Assembly: GCF_003711515.1 (NCBI RefSeq)
Contig: NW_021167092.1
Location: forward strand, 611,073 to 675,072
Direction of reading: 5' to 3'
Length of the DNA: 64,000 bases
Source of the DNA: Sodiomyces alkalinus F11
Lineage: Eukaryota > Ascomycota > Sordariomycetes > Glomerellales > Plectosphaerellaceae
This document shows positions 10,545-23,699 of this stretch, piece by piece. The notes beneath the pieces are model-generated. The model worked only from the letters and a program-made list of their open reading frames with translations. It was not told the DNA's origin and ran no database searches. Made by a program: the position numbers and the translations under genes. Each line of letters starts with the position of its first letter. Position 1 is the first letter of the stretch.

Positions 10545-13500
10545 TTAGTTCCTATATATTTTCTTCGTGTTTATAGTTTTTTATTTAATAAAATATTCTA
10601 TACCGTCTAGCGTCTCTTAGTAATCGAGGATTTATTCGACTTCGTATTCTTCGATATTTTCGATTTCGTTAAGGTCTTTCGTTTATAATCCCTATAGTGC
10701 TAGTTCTAATAGTGAAACGTGAAAGACTAGGTGTATTTTTATAGTCTCGGGTAATAAAAGGTAGTAGTTAGTATCCGAGATTTTCTTTAAAATTTTAAAA
10801 GGTCCGATCTTCTTAAAGTCTAATTTATCGCTTAGTCGTTTCGTCTTAATATTTCGTCGTATAAGGGTAAACGCTACCCCCCTCTTCAAAGGTTAGTCCC
10901 TTTAACCTTACTTTATCGGCGTATTTTTTTATTCTAGTTCTAATTATCTCTAGGTCTTATCGTAGCTGGTTATAGATTTCCTTAATTTCTTCGACTCTCT
11001 TAGTTACTCTAGGTGCTTCTTACGCTTCTCTTAGTTCTTTATAAGCTATAAGTGTGAGTCCGTACTTCGCGTAGAATAGTATAATCTTACTAGATTCGCT
11101 TAGTGTATTATTATATATAAACTATACTAATGGTAGTAGTTTAACCTAGTTATTCTGCTTATAGTTAACGTAGTATCTAAGATATTATTTAAGGGCTTAG
11201 TTTATCCTTTCCGTTTATCCGTCGGTGTATAGGTAAAACGCTATTAATAGTTAGTAGTCTATCCCTAGTTACGTGATTAGAGATTTCTAGAATTTATTAG
11301 TAAATAATTTATCCCGATCTATAACTAGTTACTTCGGTAATCCGTGGTTTCCTATAATATATCTTAGGAAAGTGTATACGAGTTATTCGGTAATAGTCGT
11401 AGCGTTAAATAGTAAGAAGTACGTGTTTAGTTAATCGGTCCACGATTACCTATATACTATTATACTTTTTTCCTATAATTAGATCTTTTAACTTAGGTAA
11501 TCCTATAATACAGTCTATAAAGACTAACTCCTATACCGTTTCTGGAATTAGTAGTGGTTATAGTAGTCCGTAGGGTTTATACCTTAATCCTTTCGCTTTA
11601 TTATATACTTCGTACTTCTTAATATAGTCTCGGACTTAGTCTTTAGTTCCTCGATATCCGTAGTATTATCGAAGTTATTAATACGTTTTAGTTACTCCCT
11701 AATAACTATACGCTAGTAGATTATACGTTTATCGAATAATATCTTAGTTAATTCTTTCGATTAGTATAAGTTCCCGGAACCTATTAATTAGCTTTTTATC
11801 TTACTATTAGAGTATAGCGTGTTACTCTTTATTCGCTTATTCTAGTAGCTATTAGCGACTAGGCGTGTCTGCTTTTCCGTTTTCTAATCCTTTCCGATAC
11901 TAAATCTCGAAGTTAAATTCTAATAAGAATTCTGTCTATCTAACTTATCGTTTATTTAGTACTTTGCTTATAGTAAAGTAAGTCAGGTTCTTATAATTAG
12001 TATAGACTTTAATAGGGTACTCTATCCCGGATAGGTACGGTCTTTATTCCCTAAATACTTTAATAATCGCTATTAACTCTTTATTATAGATCTAATAGTT
12101 AAGTTCTAGTCCATAGAGTTTCTTTAAGAAGAAGGCTACTAGGTATAGTCGTCCTTCCTTATCTTATTATCCTAACTACCCTCCTAAGGCGTAATCGGAG
12201 GCGTTAGTCTCTACTTTATATAGCTTTATAGGGTCTAGTATTCGTAATATTAGTCTGCTCAGGATTCTCCTCCTAATTTCTTATAAGGCTGCCTCGGCCT
12301 TATTAGTCTATTCGAATATCTGATCTTTCTTAGTTATTCCTGTTAAGGGCGTTATAATCTTTCCGTAATCTTTTATAAATCGTCGATAGAAGTTAGCGAA
12401 GCCTAAAAACGCTTAAATATCGCGAATACTCGTAGGCATAGGCTATTCTGTAATAGCTTAGACTTTCGATTCTTCTACAAAGATCTCTCCTAGTTTAATA
12501 GTGAATCCGAGGAAGTTAACTTCTTTCTTATAGAACTAACTCTTCTTAGGCTCGACTATTAGCTTTACTTCCTAGAGATTACCTAGAATTCTATACATAT
12601 ACCCTTTATATTCTTTAAGGGTCTTCGAGAAAATAAGGATATTATTAAGGTATATAACTATAAAGTCGTTTAGGTATTCGTATAATATATCGTTAATTAT
12701 AGACTAAAAGGTAATAGGCGTGTTAGTTAGTCTAAAAGGTATAATAAGGTACTCGAAGTTTCCTTTTTACGTCCGAAATATAGTTTTTTATTCTTCTCTT
12801 TCCTTAATTCTAATAAGGTTATAAGCTCCTTTTAGGTTAAGTGCTATAAACTATTACGCTCCCTATAAGCGATCTCGTAACTCGCTAATAAGTAGTAAAG
12901 GGTAGCGATTTTTAATAGTAATATTATTAAGCTATTAATAGTCTATATAAAGTCGTAGTTTACTATTCTTCTTTAGTATAAATAGGATAGGGTATCCTGC
13001 TAATAACGATTAAGGTTTAATATACCCTTTCTAGAGATATTCTCGGATATACTCGCGTAAGGCGTCTCTCTCCTTCTAGTTAAGGCTATAGATCTTATAG
13101 AACTTAGGGTTAGTTCCTGGCTTTAACAGGATTTTATAAATGTAGTGCTTATATTTAGGTAAACCGGTTTCTAACTCTTCCCGGAAGAGTTTCTTATATT
13201 ACTAGTATTCCTCGGGTATATATACTAATCGTTCGTTTTCCTTCCGGGCTATCTTAATAAATACGAGTACGAGTTTCTATTCGCGCTGTACTTATTATTT
13301 AGTCTAGTCCCGGCTAAACACTATTTTTCGCGGTGTTTTTTTCCTATTTTACTCGGTTCTTTCGTTTCTTCGTTTTCTTCCCGCGTGTGCCCGTTAAGGG
13401 TCTTTCTCCGGGGTCGTTTAAGAGATTATTTCTAGATCTCTCCTTAATAACTAACTCCCACTAAAGGTGGCTAAGTCTTTAGTCTATATAAGGGTTTTAT

Positions 13501-15960
13501 TCTTATAGCTACGGGATTCCGAGTAGTATATCTCGCTTCCCTATATTGGTTATATCGAAGGTTATCGTTCCTTTTTTCCCTAAGATAACGATTTAGAGTA
13601 ATACTGTCTCCTTATCGATAATACCGTTATTATAAGATATAGCTTATCCCTCTACGTTTCGTATTTCGTACTCGTCTTATAGTTATTTTCGTTACCACGG
13701 TATTCCTTATTCGTTAAGGAATCTTAGAGATATATAATTCCCTTATACTCTGCTATCGATTATTACGCGCGCGTCGATACCGTAAATCCGGATATCAGTG
13801 TATAGGTAATCCCTGATCCGTATAGAGTAAATCTTAAAGGCTTCTCGTATATACTCCTTATATAGAAGTGCTCCTAGTTTTTTATTATATCGTGAGGTCG
13901 GTTCCTCTTAAGTCTTTCTCTTAGCCCTTAGTAGTCGGGTCTATCGATTAATACGTTAAGCCCCCTAGCTTGTTTTTCTGATATTATATTCTAGATTCGT
14001 CGTCGTAGGCCTTTATTATACTGTTCGTATTTATAGCCTTTTAATGCCTATAGCGTCCGTTATTCCCTAGCCTTTAATTTGTAGTGTGTTTTATAGGTAT
14101 CCTTAGTATATATCGAATAAGGTATATTACTCGTAATATACCCTATAAGTCGGATTCGATCTAGCTATAGGATTACTAGTCCGTTCTAGTAGTGTTATTT
14201 GGTGACGATCTATCCTGTCTTTTCTTATACTATCCTAATCGTAGTTCTGGTGTATTCTCCTTTCCTAGGCTAGAAGTTATTTTCGCGTGCTTCTAGTACT
14301 CGTGGAGATTATATCCGTCTAGAGTATAGTCTGCCTACTATACTTATAGGTGCTAGCTATATCCCGGTTCTAGCTATAGGTGGTCGTTAATCTTTAGACT
14401 ATAGTTCGGATACTATCGCTATTATCGGGTAGTTAATCCTTCGCGGATCTCTTATAGTTCCTATCGATACTCTTTATACTATTCTTCCGTGAGTCGCTAT
14501 AGTGCTTTTTCGGTATTATCGCTATCCTGGCTCTACTCTACTACGCGTACTAGTATACCGATATAGTTCTTATTATCCGTAGGTGGTTCTTCGCTATTAT
14601 AGTATACTAGCTAAGATATTCTTATAGTTAGTATATCTTATCTATTCACCCACTCCTGGGTTCTATTAGTCCTTTATACCTAGTCCTATACCTATAGTCC
14701 TAGTAAAGCGTCTATATCTTCGTTATCTTTAAACTCCTTATTTATTTAGTCGTTATCTTCTTTATTATATACTCCTAATATAACTACTAAGGTTTATTAA
14801 GGTTATTTAGGGTGCTATCCTATATTATCTTTACTAGACTTATATATAGTATAGTTATCGTTAAAGTAGGTTATCCACGAGAGTAAGGCGTAGGGTACTT
14901 TAGGCTATACTTCTATTACGTTAATCTCTTTTACTTCTTATTCCCGCTTTAGTTAGTGGTATTCTCGGGCGAAGTATCCCTTCCTATTATAGTTATAGTA
15001 GGTTACTTCCTTCTTTTACCGAATACTCTTTTACGTGTTTTTCCGATAGTTAGTATTATTAATCTTTATAGGTCCTGAGTGATACCTATATAAGGTATTC
15101 CCGAACTATTATGGGTTAGCTTACTTTTTCGAGGTATTAGCTTATTATACTCCGGTATAATTTTTCCTTTTCTTTTATAGTCTCCGAGTATATCGCCTAT
15201 TATCGATTCGAGTTACGAGTACCGTGAACTCCGAGAATTCTTCGGGCTAATCTATCTTATATAGTTTATCCTAGACCTTATCCTTAAGTCCTTTATAGTA
15301 TACTAAGATAAGGTATTTATTATCTTAGCTAACTCGTAAAGCTAGCTACTAGAACTTAGCGGTAAATTCGGCGGCCGATCCCTTTTACTTTAGGTTCCGA
15401 AGGCGGTGCTAAGCTACTCGTTATTCGTCAGGATCCCCGAATACGTTCTTAATCCGTTCTTCGAAAGTGTTATAATCATCGAAGATTCGGTTAGTCTTAT
15501 CTTCTCGTTTATCTTATTCGTGCTCTAGGTAATCGCGTTAAATAGGCTTAAACCACGATAGTGTATCCCCTTCTAGGAAGGCGGTAGTATAAAAGACTTT
15601 AGCCGTCTCTCCTATAATTAAACTTTAGTGATATAAGAGATAGCTACGTATCTCGGTTAAGAACCCTTAAAGCCTTCCTCGAGTACTATCGAACTTAGTA
15701 GGCTTAGGATATCGAAATTACGTCCTAACAGTTTATCCCTACGTTTAGACCTAAACTCGTAGTTCCTGGTTCGAGGCTTAAAGTTCGTTTATAAGGCTTA
15801 TAATTACCGTTATATTAATATTACCGCTTATATTTCCTTTACCGCTACTCCCTCCGGAGTTATTATACGCGGGAGGCGGACTAGCTATTGTAGCGGCCTC
15901 GTCTATCGCGTTCCGGGCATTAGTAGTGTTATTATTCGTAGCTCGGTTACTATTATTAGA
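10545..15960 (-). pseudogene. gag-pol remnant of gypsy D
   Basis: Minus-strand order, from right to left: gag (about 15900-15000) with a zinc-knuckle trace near 14960-15010 (YYNYNRKGYFARE, apparently CxxCxxKGHFARxC after RIP); protease near 13700-14000; reverse transcriptase (about 13300-12500) with the active-site box IVIYLNNILIFS, where YLDDIL is expected, near 12640-12680; RNase H (about 12350-11900); integrase (about 11800-10900). The integrase tail at 10692-10889 is open for 65 codons (LDFKKIGPFKILKKISDTNY, then HLVFHVSLL). A chromodomain-like EYEVE-ILD segment lies near 10560-10660. Asp to Asn changes at the RT active site and many stops make it non-functional. Confidence 0.82.
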
Positions 15961-16030
15961 GGATATAGTGTTCCTGTCTTAATTATCGGTTAGTGAGTAA
16001 GGGCGTACTTACTAAACGGAGTATGTAAAA

Positions 16031-16531
16031 TATTACGATCTAGGGCTCTTCGATACTACGTCTAGGAGTCCTTAGGTTAGGTAGGTAATTATAGGGTTAT
16101 ATCCACGGTAAGTATATAGTCACTACTAGCCGATAATCCTTAAGTTCGTAGTCGATCGTAAGGCTTAATACCTCTTCACTAAATACTTCTAAAGGTAGGT
16201 ATTAGTGAAGACTTAGATTAAATACTAAGGCGAGAGTGATTACTGGTTATAGGTAGCCCCTATAGGTCTTTATAGCTCCCTAATCCCCCTATCCTCGCCT
16301 TGGGTCTCTAGGACCCATTACGGGATTATAACGATCATTTTATAATCGTAATAATCCCTAATCGTTATGATTATCCTATGACCGTTATAATCACCTAGGT
16401 CAGGTGACTTAGCACGTGACCTTCCTTCTGTACTTTCCCTAGATCCTGTTCCTCATCTTATGCGACCAATACCTCTTAAGATCCCGTTAGTGTTGGTCCC
16501 TCCGACGGTCGGGCTTGGGCTGGCCGTAATA
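16031..16531 (-). repeat. 5' LTR of gypsy D
   Basis: 501 bp, starting tattacgatctaggg and ending gccgtaata. It keeps more CA/TG steps near 16420-16530 than the 3' LTR, so the two copies were mutated unequally. Confidence 0.92.
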
Positions 16532-16536
16532 ACCGT

Positions 16537-17900
16537 TTTACTAAATATTTACGCTTATTATCTTTAAGAGCGCCGAGTACGTTTAACTTAGCGAGGTGTA
16601 TTAGCTTACCTATATACTAAAAGCCTACAAGTAAGTTTAGCTTAGCGGCGTTCTAGACTTTACAGTTAACGATATACTTATTAATCAACGCGGCCGTCTA
16701 GATAGCGACTAGGAGCGGTAGTATAGTAGTATAGGAACGCTACTTAATCTTACCGAATATTTAATCTCCGTACGTAAACTCGGTAAACTACACTAACTTG
16801 GATAGGTTATTTAGGCTAATCGCGAAGTTCTTTGCAGCCTAGGTATATAGTACTCTAAGGCTAAAGCGGGCGAATATTCGTTTCGCTAAAGGCGTCGATA
16901 TATAACTCTAGTAAGGGCGTTTAGTGCCCGTAATAGGCGAGGGGGTATTAGCGGTACTTAGGGCGGCGCTAAATCGGAGCCCGACGAGAATATTAGCTAC
17001 GCTATAGATAACTAGTACGGGGGAGGTTTATAGCGATTATAGGAAAGCTTAGACCTTAGCCGCCTAAGGTTTAATATTAGCCCGGTAGTTATTTATCTTA
17101 CCGATAAAATCAGCGCCGCTAATCTTATTACCCTATAGTATTTCTAGGGAATTAGTTAGTCTAAGACTTAGGGATATTAGTTTATAGACTATATATAGGA
17201 TACGGGCAGACACTATAGTATTACGGAGCTATAGAGAGGGGTGCTAGGGATTAGGGTCTAAGCGGTTACCGTGGTGTTATATAGTAGTAGGGAGCCTAAG
17301 GGTATAACTATAGGGCCTAAACGGCGGTTAGTAGAGAGATTAGGGAGAAACTAGCTATTTACGGCCTTAGAGGCGTTATAATAAGCTATAGCGAGGTACT
17401 ACTTAAATATTTAGGAATACTAAGGCTAATTAGCGATATTAATGTTATTATCTAGTAAGAACTACGGCTGGGGGTATAGGGTAGTAATCTACTACGCGAT
17501 AGTTATTAGTATAACGCGTTCCGCTTCCTCGGCTAGGGTAAACACGGTCCTACGGAGGCGGCGGTTAAGGGGGTTATTATACCTAGCGTTAATAGCCTAC
17601 TAGCGATACCTTATAATAATACTTTTATTATCACGGCGCTACTACTTGAATAATAAACCGGTAGACTATAGCCCTATAATAATATAGTTCTTATTACTAA
17701 ATAGAGGCAAGGCCTTAAAATAGCCGTCGAATATAAGTCCTTCGCCTAATTTCCCTTTAGCGAAGTACCGCGAAAATTCCTATTAGAACTCGTGATCCTT
17801 AGACCTATAGATATTAGTTAGGTATTTAACGACGAAGTATAGTAGGAGGCTTACTATAAATAAAAGGAGAATATTATAAGCGCCTAATAAACTAAGAAAA
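16537..17900 (-). pseudogene. Third ORF of gypsy B, downstream of pol (main part)
   Basis: The minus-strand frame lies downstream of integrase and runs leftwards into the gypsy D insertion. The start around 17700-17850 (KDHEF, RYFAKGKLGEGLIFDGYFKA) is related to the start of the corresponding ORF in gypsy C (DYGDYF, then PKKLGIGLTKAGYF). It is more decayed than the C copy, with frame changes and RIP stops. The product is unknown and I recognise no domain. Its position is where env-like or accessory ORFs lie in other Ty3/gypsy elements. Confidence 0.5.
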
Positions 17901-18099
17901 AAAGGGTATATATACGATACCACGAGATAATAACTTAGGAACTACTGGCTATTTGCCTTATAAGTTATAATAGTAATTATATACGAAGACTAGTAACTAC
18001 GATACTTACGAAGATAGCTATAAAGAGTAGGAGAAGATTAGTAAGCGTGGCCGGGCGTTTAGGGAATTTGTTATAGCCGGGTAAGAGAGCGGGCTAATC

Positions 18100-21000
18100 T
18101 AGTAGAATAGCGCGGTTTATACTGCTTTTATTATTATTCCGCGTTATTTTCCTTTCGCGTGCCTACTATTCGAAGATTGGACGACCCTTATGCCTTCCCT
18201 TATTAGAGTTTAAGGTTATTCGCTATACGTGAATAGCGCGTGGTTACCTCGGGTAACTTACTTTCCTTATTTAGCGCCTAATAGGGCTATAAGGCTATAC
18301 TAAAGCCCTTTAAAGGTTCTTTACCCCGAGTATTCTTTAACCTGTCTATTCCGTTAATATCGCCTAGCTTAAGGGTTTTATCCGGCGTTATCCCTTTTAT
18401 TATAGCTTATAGTATCTTTAAAGCCCTTTATCGTATCTTAAAGGCTTTAACTATTTCTAGTATATCTATCGCTTCCTTTAGTATCTATATATTCTAATAA
18501 CTTAGCTAGCCTTTCTACTGAATTAGGTACTCAGTATAAGGCTTACCTCGCCCTTTCCGGGTAATTCTCTTATCCAGAATAGCGTCTATCTTATAGTGCT
18601 TATATAGGTTGTATTATTTATACCCGTTATTATCCGGGTTACTAGGGCGAACCGGACTATTATCGGTTTCCCGACCCGGGAACGGGTCCGATCCTAGTTC
18701 CTATACTAGTTAAAGATAGGTGATACTAATAACGGGGTGGACGTTAAATATACCGGGGAGATCTAAGCGGTATACTAGAGGTAAGACTTACTCCTTAACC
18801 TTAAACGGGCCTATTCGTTATTAACCGAGTTTGGTAGATAGCTTACTAAGTAATAAGTAGCTATACCCGAGCTTAATAAAGACGAAGTCCCTTAGGGCAA
18901 ATAGAATACTACGATGCTTTTTATCGTATAGCCTTTTTATATATATCTAAGCTAACGTAATAAATAGTTTAGCGTCTTCCTTAAATAGTTCTCGGGCGAA
19001 CTATAGGTTAATATCTCTAATTATATCGAGGGGGCTATTAGTTCGGGCACCGTAGAGTACTTTATTTAGCGAGTAGCCTAGGACTTCGCTAAAGGCGTTA
19101 TTTAGGTTAAACTATAGAGCGATAAGACCCTTTATGTATAGGATATCCGGGTAAATAGGGAGGAATATACGAATAATAATCTTAACCGTTTAGTTCTTCC
19201 GTTCTAATAGCCTATCCGTTTACGGGTATTACGTTATTAAGAGCCTAAGGAATATACTAGCTTCTTTTTAAAGTGCTATCTAGAGGGCTAATAGAAACTT
19301 AGGGTTATAATCCGAGATAATACCTTTAGGGATACCCTAATTACTAAGCTAGAGAAATTAGAAGAGGATATAAGCCTAGTCCTCCGTTATATAGGTATTA
19401 TAGCTAGGGGTAAAAAGGGTAGCCTTCGTAAACTTCTCTATTACTATAAGGAGGGAGTCGAATAAAAGGAACCCCTCTTTTTACTAAGGAGAACCGGCTA
19501 AAGGCACCTCGGGTAAGCTAATAATAAAGTCTATAATAATAGTATAGAATAGGATAGGGGGAGTTATAATTAGCTATATCTCGCTAAGCAGGCGTTAGTG
19601 ATTAGTCTATTTAATAGCGTATATCGAGTAGTTAGTAATATAAGACTCGATTTCCTTATAAAGCTTAGGAATAGCGAATCGGCTAACTAACTTATACTAG
19701 GTTCGCTTAACGCTAAAGTAGTAGCGTTTATTATAAGCGGCCTAAATAAACTCCTAATATAGGGAGAAAGGGATATAAAGGCGACGCTTCCCGCTTTATT
19801 CTAGGTAGTTAAGGAGCCTATTATCTAACTCGAAAAGGATCTTAACCGGCGAATTATAGTTTTATAGCTAGGTAAGGATACATCTTTATTTAGCGTTATT
19901 AGCGTAACTATCGCTAATTCTTTATTATAGGTCGGTATTTATCTTAAGCTCGGAGAAGTAATAAATAGCCTAATCACGCTAAATCCGTTCTAGCTCGTTA
20001 TCGTTTTCCGTTTCCGGAGGGCTTATTATAGGTAGGTATAAAAGAGCGTTAGCTATAATATTTATTTTACCGGGGATATACTAATAATCTAACTAAAACT
20101 AGCTAAGGAACTCCGAGGAGAGTATAAGCTTTATATTTAGCCGGGTCTTATCGGTGCTAGATAGCGTAGTCGACTTTATCATTCCGATAATAATAGCGTA
20201 ATCCGTGAGAATAATAGTCGGATTATCATAGGCGGACTAGATAATAGTCCGGGTCTTATAAACGGCCTATACTAGGTAGGCAACCTTTAATTCGGTTAGC
20301 TAGTACTTCTACTTAACGGTGTTAAGACCCTTATTAATATAAAGCACCGGACGGATAAGGGTCTTATTAATAGTGCCCTTAATAAGCTATTTAGTTTTAT
20401 TAACGAGTTAGAATAGTATAGCTAAGAACCCGTGCTTCTTAGAGGCGTTTAGTTAGATAAAGAGGATCTTTCCTCGGTTATAATAAAAGAGGTAGACTTT
20501 AGAAGCAAGAGCGCCCGTGATATCCTTAAACGATACTAGTTCTTCGGCTATAAGTTCGAATACCGTTTAGTTAGTATAAGCCTTATAAGCTTACCCCTTA
20601 TCTTTTCCGAGCTAATAAGCCTCCGCGAGTAAAGTAGTCTTCCGTTATTAGAGGGAGGTAATTCGGTAGGGGAACCTCGGAATAAGGTGGTATAGCTATC
20701 CGGTTATACTAATCCATTACTTAAGCTATTAGAGCGATATTAATAGACGGATCCTTTATAGGGGTTTAGTGCGTTCCTTTATATTAAAAAGACCTAAAAC
20801 GTTAACCTTAAATCCTAGGAGCTAGACTAATAGGTAACCCATAAAGGATTTACTAGGGGAGATAGAGATCCGCTTTTAATTAAATAGCGATAAGACGGTG
20901 TTTAGATACTAGGCGTATTCTTTTTCGGCATTAGAGGCCACGATAATATTATCGATAAAGGCGGCGGAAGCCTATAAGCGCGACCTTTAAATATTCCTAT

Positions 21001-23377
21001 CCCCGATATAAGATAATAGTAAACCTTTCACGGTATAACTTATATACCGGGAATTAGTAGAAGAAGGCTCGGGCGTTAATAACGGAGATAAACTTCTTCC
21101 CCCGGAGGCGGCGGATTACCTTATCTTATAACGGTATCGGGTATATATTAGAAATAGTGACTTTATTTAGGGCGCGGAGGTTAACTATTATCCGGCCCTT
21201 ATATTTCCCGTTTACGGCTTAGTATATAATAAATACTAGGGCTCCGAACAGTATAGGCTATATTAGCTACTCTCTTCGTCCTTACTTATAAAGTTCGTGG
21301 AGGGTCTTATCTAAGAACTTTTAGTCGTCGCCGCTAAGGGAGTATAGCTTCTAGCTAATCTTCTAATTATACTATCCGTTAATTAAAGGGATATTTAAAT
21401 ATTCTTCGGGAGGTATATTAATAACGCCTTAGTCGGTCTAAACCTTCGGATACTTCTTAACGATTCTACTAAACCGGCGTATAAACCGGTTATTATATTA
21501 GTAGATTATTACTCCCTCCTTAGTAATCTCCGTAGGGGCGTTTAGGCTTTTAGCGATACCTAGCTTACCTTCGGGAGTAATATACCTATAGAAGATATCC
21601 CCTTCGCCCTTAGCGGGCGGTTCTTCTTTTATACGTTTAAGCAGGATATCTTAAGCGTCGTCGCGGTCGGTATACTAATACCCGTCCGTGTAGAATAGCT
21701 CTATATAGCCTAGCTTCATACCTTATACGATAACTAATAGCCGGTTATTAGCGTTAAAAATAGGTATTATAGCTTAGTCGTTAAGGATATAGTTCGGGGA
21801 GCCTTCTATATCCGGGAAAAACTCTAGGGAGTTAAGGCTTATATTGGGTTTATTAATCGGCGTTGCACGGCTGTTTTTAGTTAGTATTATAAAACTAAAA
21901 CTTGTATATAATATAGTAATAATACTTATATATTAGCTATACAAAAAGGAATTAATCTAGGTGTAAAACTTTTTATAAAGACATGAATTCTCCTATTAAA
22001 TTAAAATTAATAATATAGCTAAACTTAAAATAAGTAAAAGCCTATACGTTCATGGCGGAAGGATTAAGCGTTTAGTAGCCTTAAGTCTCCGCTAGATTAG
22101 AGAATATTTAGCGAATACCTTTATAGAAACCGTTAGGCCTTAGTAGACGCTAATACGAATAGCTTCCTGTGTGTTAAGGATATCTAGACTATTAGGATAG
22201 TTACACTCCTATCCTAGGAGAAGACCGGCGTTAAGCTTAGGTATAACCTAAACCCCGATATATTTAGCGGGTAATCTTCGTCTTATTACCTACTATGCCT
22301 TAAACTAGTATAGTATAGGTAGCCTATCCTAGAGTCTTTATCGATCCTATACTCTATAATATAGCGTATTTAGTAGAATCGATATACTTATCGGGAAATC
22401 GACTAAGGAGCTACTAGCTTACTATATAGCAGGAGGCTCCTAAGTTAACGTAAATATTAAACGGTACGCCTATAGGGGAACCACGGGCTTAGATCCGGGG
22501 GTATATATACTCGTAAGGACTATTAAAGGGATCCCGAACTTCCTAGATAGCGCCGTTAATTAGCGGCGAGTCCTATCCGTCCTGCTTCTTTAATTAGTAT
22601 AGCTAAGAGTAGGTCTTCTTATATTGGATAGTCTCTGGATTTAATCATATAGGTTAGTAATATTTACTATGCTCTTAGTATACTTACTATAGATCGGTAT
22701 ACTTAGGTATAAATCCGGGTCTATTAGTAACCTAGTATAGTTAGTCGCCCCGCTTATTTTCCGCGTTAGCCTTATCCTCGGACTCTATAAAACCCTCGGA
22801 GTTTACCTTAGTATAGTAATATTTATTTTCGGGCTTTATATCGGTATTATCTCCGGATATAGGTTCGGTAACGGTCTTTTCGGCCCGGTAATAATCCCCG
22901 TACTAATAGTTAGACTACTTATTAGCGTTATTAGTTAGGAGTCGCTAACCTTTAATATTAGTAAAGTGATTAGCGTTTAACGCTAGTAGCGCGCGATTTT
23001 TGCTTTAGCGATAGAACTAGCTTAGTCCCGGGGAGCGACGGTTAGGCTAAGGCGTGCGGTAACGCTTAGGCGTTAGGCTAAAGCGTTAGTTATAATACCG
23101 TAGAGTAAGCTACTAAACTACTATAACCGGTAGCGGAGCGTTATACGTTCCGTGGTCGGTCTTAGTAAGATTATATCGGTTAATAAGCTAGTATTAGATT
23201 CCCTGCGTATAATTCCGATATTATCCTAGTATTAGACTAGCTAGGTTATCTATAAAGTTAGCCTACTTTATTTTAGGTCCTAGGCGGACTATTATTATAG
23301 TTAGGTTAACGTCTAGCTTATCCTAAATAATAAATAGGTACTTCCTTTTCGGTTTATCGGCTACCTTAGCTAGTCAG
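18100..23377 (-). pseudogene. pol remnant of gypsy B (and end of its gag)
   Basis: On the minus strand the reverse transcriptase is clear at about 21000-21350: VNGKYKGRIIVNLRALNKV, then PIPL-DKVIRRLRGKKFISV and NARAFFY-FPVYKLYRERFT. RNase H follows (about 20100-20900), then integrase (about 18700-19800, including a DFI-xLPEVPLAGSP-like stretch near 19500). Protease and the end of gag lie at about 22050-23377; the gag frame is cut there by gypsy C (VADKPKRK near the junction) and resumes at 33080. Stops sit mainly at Q/W codons, so there is no functional product. Confidence 0.8.
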
Positions 23378-23382
23378 ACCAC

Positions 23383-23699
23383 TGATATGCCTAACCGGCA
23401 TATCCCCTGGCCAGCCAGTACTATAGGACCTAGGAGCCAGGATTTCTAAGGGGTGACCTTAGGGTGCCGTAAATAGTGGTAAAACAAGATGTCTTCTCTA
23501 AGCTAGAAAGGGGGCGCGCCCCTAGGACTAATATACCCACGGGTAAACCCCGTAGGATCCTCGGTATCTACGTATATAATCCTCCGGACACCCTAGTATA
23601 CGCCACGGCTTCTATAGTATACCCCGTGGGTGCTATAGTATATACTATAGCACCTCTAAGGTACGCCCACGGTACCCGGTAGGGTTCCGAGGCGTATTA
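23383..23699 (-). repeat. 3' LTR of gypsy C
   Basis: 317 bp, from tgatatgcctaacc to gaggcgtatta. It retains several CA/TG steps (for example ccactgatatgcc, ggccagcc), so it is less mutated than its partner. It contains paired inverted motifs such as ccgtgggtgctatag. Confidence 0.92.

Larger units (their letters stand above)
9267..16531 (-). mobile_element. Ty3/gypsy element D (minus strand, chromodomain type), inserted in gypsy B
   Basis: Two LTRs of exactly 501 bp (9267-9767 and 16031-16531) are flanked by the perfect duplication ACCGT (9262-9266 and 16532-16536). Total length is 7265 bp. The minus strand carries gag with a zinc knuckle, protease, reverse transcriptase, RNase H, integrase and a chromodomain-like end. 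A plus-strand frame lies between the integrase end and the 3' LTR. It is inserted in the third ORF of gypsy B. Stops are of the RIP type. Confidence 0.92.

Noticed and set aside
23476..23682. 68-codon plus-strand open frame
   Set aside because: Lies wholly inside the gypsy C 3' LTR, which has no known coding role; it is not open in the partner LTR at 32758.
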